From positions 558,001-622,000 of the forward strand of contig CAJQUW010008706.1 of assembly GCA_907163375.1 (NCBI GenBank): a stretch of DNA of 64,000 nt. The letters run 5' to 3'. The notes under the pieces were generated by a model. That model was not told where the DNA came from. It searched no databases and worked only from the letters and a program-made list of their open reading frames with translations. Below are positions 48,201 through 54,200 of this stretch, piece by piece. Each line of letters starts with the position of its first letter. The first letter of the stretch is position 1. The stretch comes from Prostheceraeus crozeri (lineage: Eukaryota > Platyhelminthes > Polycladida > Euryleptidae). Position numbers and translations under genes: made by a program.

Positions 48201-51200
48201 ATTGAAATGAAGTTAACTTGATCTGATGGGCATTACTGCGTTGAATATGGTAGCGTAATGTTGGAAGATCACAATTTACGTCATTTATGTCTGTCTAAAT
48301 CAATGAGCTGTGTTAATGCCGAAGTCACAGCACGCGAACATCATTTCCAGCATCAGAGAGTCAAGGAGTACATAATTCTTTTTCTCTATTTCATCTATCC
48401 TCGACTCACGAAAACTAGTAAGTCATACAAGATCCGCAAAATTTGCATCCTGATTACATCCTTGATTACTTATACTATTGTTCCTTCGTCTTGTTCATCC
48501 GACGCCATCCAATGTGTTTTAGAAGCGCATTCAATATCCTTGTATATTTAATGAAGTAATGAATACAACTTAAGTGTCTCAACGTAAATGGATAGAGAAG
48601 AAAGGATCTTCTTGGTTACTCTCATCCTTCATCTGGTTACACTAGTAAGCTAGGGGTGAGGCAGCCTTCATACACTGAACTCTCACTAAGTTGGGGTAAC
48701 CTTTAACTCTGACCAAGGCTCGAACTAATAACCTCGACTTTTCCTTTTTCTCTTGGTGAAACTAGAATTTGTCCGGCAGTCAGAGCGAGTTTCTGCAGGG
48801 AACAAGGCAGAAAATTAGACTTTCATGAAATGATGTACATCCTATGCCTACCACGAATCTGCGAGTCTGACAGGATCTATGTTTTCTCGTGTCTGTATGT
48901 TTGCTACGTCTAAAGCCACAATTTTTTACACGGATTGTCTTCAGATTAATTCCTATCATGTGTATGTGACTATCATGCTTCTGATCGGCGATGTATGCGA
49001 GAATGTGGTTCAATGTGGATGAAGTGGACCAACGTTGGTGTTTGACGACAGTAGGAGGCTTGACAAATCTGAATGTGTGTAGCTCCATAGATAAATATTC
49101 ATGAACATGACAAGAAATGACCTGAAGACATTCCATGCCAAAAATTATGGCTTGGAACTTTTTCCTCAGTCGGAGAAAACAGAAGATCTCAGTTTTATCG
49201 AAAACAACAATCTGCTTCCGATTGGATTTACATGTGCTTTCTTTGATCGTGTCTGACTAGAAGAGGAATTGAATAGAGCTCGGCATACGCGCAGATTCGT
49301 AGTAGGCATAGGGTGTACATCATTCTGTGAAAGTCTCATTTTCGGCCTCGTTCCCTGCAGAAACTCGTTTTCACTGCCGGACGGAATGAACAATAGCAGT
49401 TTGTTAACGGTTATTTCAGCCGCTCAGTTAGGCACCGAAGTAGGTCAATGTTGCTGGATCTTGAGAAGAATCAAATTACTGAAACATGCAACAGTTGCGG
49501 ATTCTTGCCGCAAAGCGAACTATTGCAAGTTGCTTTATCAAGATGCCTTTATGAACCAAGAGAAATGATAATAACGGCATCAGTGTAATTATTTACAAAG
49601 TACACTGATGCCGTAGCCACTGGAAGCCATTGTCAGCCACTGGAAGACATCATCGCCTAGATGCCGCTGTCATGACAATGCATGTCCACGACGTGCTATT
49701 TCCTTCAATGTCGGTTCTAGTCCTATATTATTACAGAATGACGGATTTTTACGGTTGGTACCCTCTGAGGCGGGCCGGCTCGAATCCTAGAACTCATGCA
49801 CACTGTACCGATGTGCTGCCCACATTTTGATCACATCATTTTGAAGTCTTTGACGCACCAAAATACTAGATAAAATATTTTCATGATGAGCTTCATAATG
49901 CACCATGTTGATAAATGATTCAAACAATTAAACTAACACATACAGGATCTGACCGTTCTATGAGCCAGCTAAATCAAAGTCCACTCAAAAGCACTGAAAT
50001 AGGAAAATGGAACACTGCGCGTGGATATGGTAATCTTCTCTTATGAATATTAATATATATTAAGTAGTCATTGTGCATAAGATCAAATGTACAGATTTTA
50101 ACATCATCTATGTCTAACCCAGCACAGACTGATGAGAGCGGACATAGAACTGAAAGATTGTACAAGAAGGAAAAAGACTTATGCTAAAAGAATCAAAATA
50201 TGGAAACTGAAGAACGAAGAGAAAAGAAAAGAATTCGAAGAAGCACTCACGAGAAATATGGAAGGCCAAGAAGGCGAAGAAAGCGGTTACTCCAACCTTG
50301 TCACGAGCATCACAAAGGCCGGTGAGAAAGTTTGTGGTGTAACGAAAGGCTACAGAGGGAGAGAAAGAGAGACCTGGTGGTGGAATGAGTCAGTGCAACA
50401 GAGTATTAAGGACAAAAAGGCTGCTTACAAAAAGTGGCAGAAATCAGGTTGTGATGGAGATAGAGCAGACTATCGCCACAAGAAGCGGGAAGCGAAGCGC
50501 TGTGTTGCTGTTGCGAAGCGAAAATCCTGGGAGTCGTGGAGCGCGGACCTATCTACACCGGAAGGTAGGAACAAGATGTTTCGAGTAGCAGCTCAAATGA
50601 AGAAGAACAAGAAGGACATCGAGGGAACAGATTACATAAGAGATGAAAGCGGATCACTGCATGTGAAAGTCGACGAGGTGAGAGAAGTGTGGAAGAAACA
50701 TTTTGAGAGAGTTTCGAACGAAGAGAACGAAACTGAGTTGGAAGACACCACACCAGTGGAAGGGCCAATCGAAGATTTCACGTTAGAAGACGTTAGAGCA
50801 GCTATCCGAAGTCTCAAGAACAGAAAGGCCCCTGGTCCGACAAGAGTCTCAGGCGACATGTATAAGCTGGCAGGTGAACCAGCGGTGAAGGTGCTTCACT
50901 CCATCTTCAACGACATCATGAAGACTGGAGTCTGTCCACAAGAATGGAGGAAGAGCCTAACGGTCGCTCTGTACAAAGGAAAGGGCGATCCCCTCCAATG
51001 CACCGAGTACAGAGGCCTACGTCTTCTGGAGCACGGGATGAAGATCTTCGAGAAGATGCTGGATAAGCGTCTGAGGAATATGGTCTGCATCGGGGACACG
51101 CAGTTCGCCTATCGTCCAGGAAAATCCTGCAACGACGCACTCTTCATCGTTAGGAGACTGCAAGAAAAGTTTTTGGAAAAGAAGAAGAGACTCCATCGCA

Positions 51201-54200
51201 TCTTCGTCGACCTGCAGAAGGCCTTCGACCGGGTACCCAGATGTACAGTCGCATGGGCACTTCGCCGTCAAGGTGTTCCGGAGCGACTCATCGATGTCGT
51301 CATGTCACTGTATGTCGGTTCAAAATCACAAGTCAACGTCGCAGGGGGTGTATCTGACGAGTTCGGGATCAACGTTGGACTACATCAAGGATCCGCTCTC
51401 AGCCCACTTCTCTTCATCCTAGTGATGGAGGAGGCAACCAGAGACTGCATGATCGGAGGTGTCTGGGAGCTCTTATACGCCGACGATCTGGTTCTGACTG
51501 GTGAGAGCAAGACGGAAGTCATGGAGAGGTTTGGAAACTGGAAGGAGAGATCGGAAAAGTGTGGTATGAAAGTCAACATCGGGAAGACCAAATACATGGT
51601 GAGCGGAAAGGAACCCAGCGAACCCATTCGCGGAGGCAGGTATCCTTGCGGTGTGTGTGGAAGGGGTGTTGGCGTCAACTCGGTCCTCTGTGGTCAATGC
51701 AACAAGTGGTGCCACAAGCGCTGCAGCGGCTTGAGAAGCATTTGTTACGTGGTCGATTTCCGCTGTCCCACATGCTCTCGCTCCCCAACTGTGCTAAGCA
51801 GCGCTCATGAAGACGATGATGAAAGTGATGACCAAGAAATGGATGAAGTGTACGATTTCTGTTACCTCGGTGACTTCCTCGCATGCAACGGCGGATCAGA
51901 GCGAGCTGTTAAAGCAAGAGTTGCATCTGCGTGGAGGAAGTGGAAAGAGCTTGCCAGTCTTCTACGCAACTGTCATATCCCGCTGAAGTGCAGAGCCACT
52001 GTATACAGCACTTGCGTGAGATCTGTGTTGCTCTACGGTGCGGAGTCCTGGAATCTGACAGAAAGACTGCAACATCAATTACGGGCATGCGACAGGAGAA
52101 TGCTACGCTACATGTGCGGCATATCACTGACTGATAACATCTCCAGCAGTGAAGTGGCATGTCGGTGTGGTATTAGCCCGTTGGAAGAAGTGATCACGGA
52201 GAAAAGACTGAGGTGGTTCGGGCATGTGAAGAGGAGAAACGGAGAAGGAGCCCTTGGTCGTGTACTGGACATCGTGGTGGAAGGAGCGCGTCCTCGAGGA
52301 AGGCCGAAGAAGGGACTTGGCTCGCAAACGTCAAAGATGATCTGACGAGGATTGGTGCGACAGAAGAGGACGCCCAGGATCGAAACCATTGGAGACGGTT
52401 GATCAAACGTCAAACCCTCTAGTATAGGGGAAACGAAGACGCTAAAAGGATAAAGTAAGTAAGTAAGTATGTGATAATTTGTAAAAATTGTGAAGTAACC
52501 TATGTTGGACAAACCTCTAGATGTTTGCGTAAACGTATTTCTGAACACATAGCGAATATCAAGGCATGTCATGATACGTCTGTTGCAAAACATTTCAATT
52601 CACTTTGTAATCTATCTCATTTCTCTTGCTTTGGTGTTGAACATTGTCCGAACCCTGAAAAAAGGTTACTGAAAGAGAACATGTGGATTAAACGGATGTG
52701 TGCTCTTACCCCAAATGGCTTGGATCAAGAAATGAATAGATGTAATAAGTTGCGTTTCATTGTGCAACACAGCAATTGCATTAAGCGCGTCCTGCGCTAT
52801 CGTAGGAAAGAATTGTCTAATGTACAGGTCAATGGTGTTTTTACAAACCAATCCAATTTGCGCACTTTGTTGAGAACAGATGTCTGACTTTACAACTTTG
52901 TGTCACGTTCACTTTTGACTTTCATCTTGTCCAGTGTGGAATTGATAAAGCTATTTTCAATAAGCGAAACCGGTCTTCCACAGAAACTGTCTTTTTACTT
53001 CATTTCGAATAGTCGGCGTGAGGGTCCCTACAGATATTATACATCTATACATATATATTCATATATATTATAAGTAATGTTCATTATATATATAATATTA
53101 TATAATTAATATATAGATATTAAGTAGCGCTATGTTACTTAACAATATCTTTTAAGCATGTTTTTATTAGACATCAGGACAATTATTGGAATGAAATTAC
53201 CAAATGTTTTCATCAGGGGCAAAAAATTTCTAGATACAATAATATACAGTTGATAACACCTTCCATTGTTAAAAGATGCAATACTCGATTCACTAAACTA
53301 ACACGGCCAACGGTCAATTGTCAATGAAACTGAAGCATGTTTTAGCCATTGATACAAACCACGTGCCACTTTCTGATATAGGGCATTCATGAGTTGTTGA
53401 CATTAACTGTTTGTTGCTAACATTCATCATGTTCATCCAATGATATTTTAAGTCCATGATAGAAACTGGTTTCAAGTTCAGTTTACCTACACCCACTATT
53501 GAATAACAAAGTCACATGGCAAAATTCAATTATTTGAAAGAACTGAATCGAATTCTAAGGAACAAAGTCGTGAAACTAAAATGGATTAAGGCAGTATACT
53601 AGACTGGTGGTGTGCGGTTATAACAGCGGTTAACGGTCGCTTGCGGTCAAAGCGGTTTAATGGTTAATGAAGGTTAAGCTTCTGCGATTAGCGATCATCT
53701 CAGGTGTCACTACATTGTGATTCCTTAGTTATCTTGCTTTAAGAATTTTTAAGGAATATCCATTGGAAACATTAGCGCCTGATAGTGATATCTTATCAGA
53801 AGGCCTCAATGGTATAAGGCCAATCCTTATGCCATAACGTACACTTGCTATAATGAAATAGGCAGCCTTCATCGCGATTGAACAGTTCCTTGAATGTCTA
53901 ATACGCATGAGCCTAGTATCATGCCGTAAGTCAATGCGGCATGGGCATTGGGCATATATGATAAGTATTTGCAAATTGCAGCCATGTGTACATCATAAAC
54001 TGCTGTAACCACGACTTCAAGATCAAAATTTGTGACTAATAGTAGTTAGGACACAAAGTAGGTCCGCGCCTATTATGCCATTGCGATGTCAGTGAGCGTT
54101 TTCACAATAAAGAAATGACTTCTGGGAATTGCATCCAAATATGATTGATGACTAGCAAATAATTTATGAAATGAGCTACTGCGAGCGTATGCGTTCAAAT

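Noticed and set aside
52108-52593. 161-codon minus frame spanning the LINE tail and Penelope fragment
   Set aside because: Antisense shadow of the LINE coding region running across an element junction.
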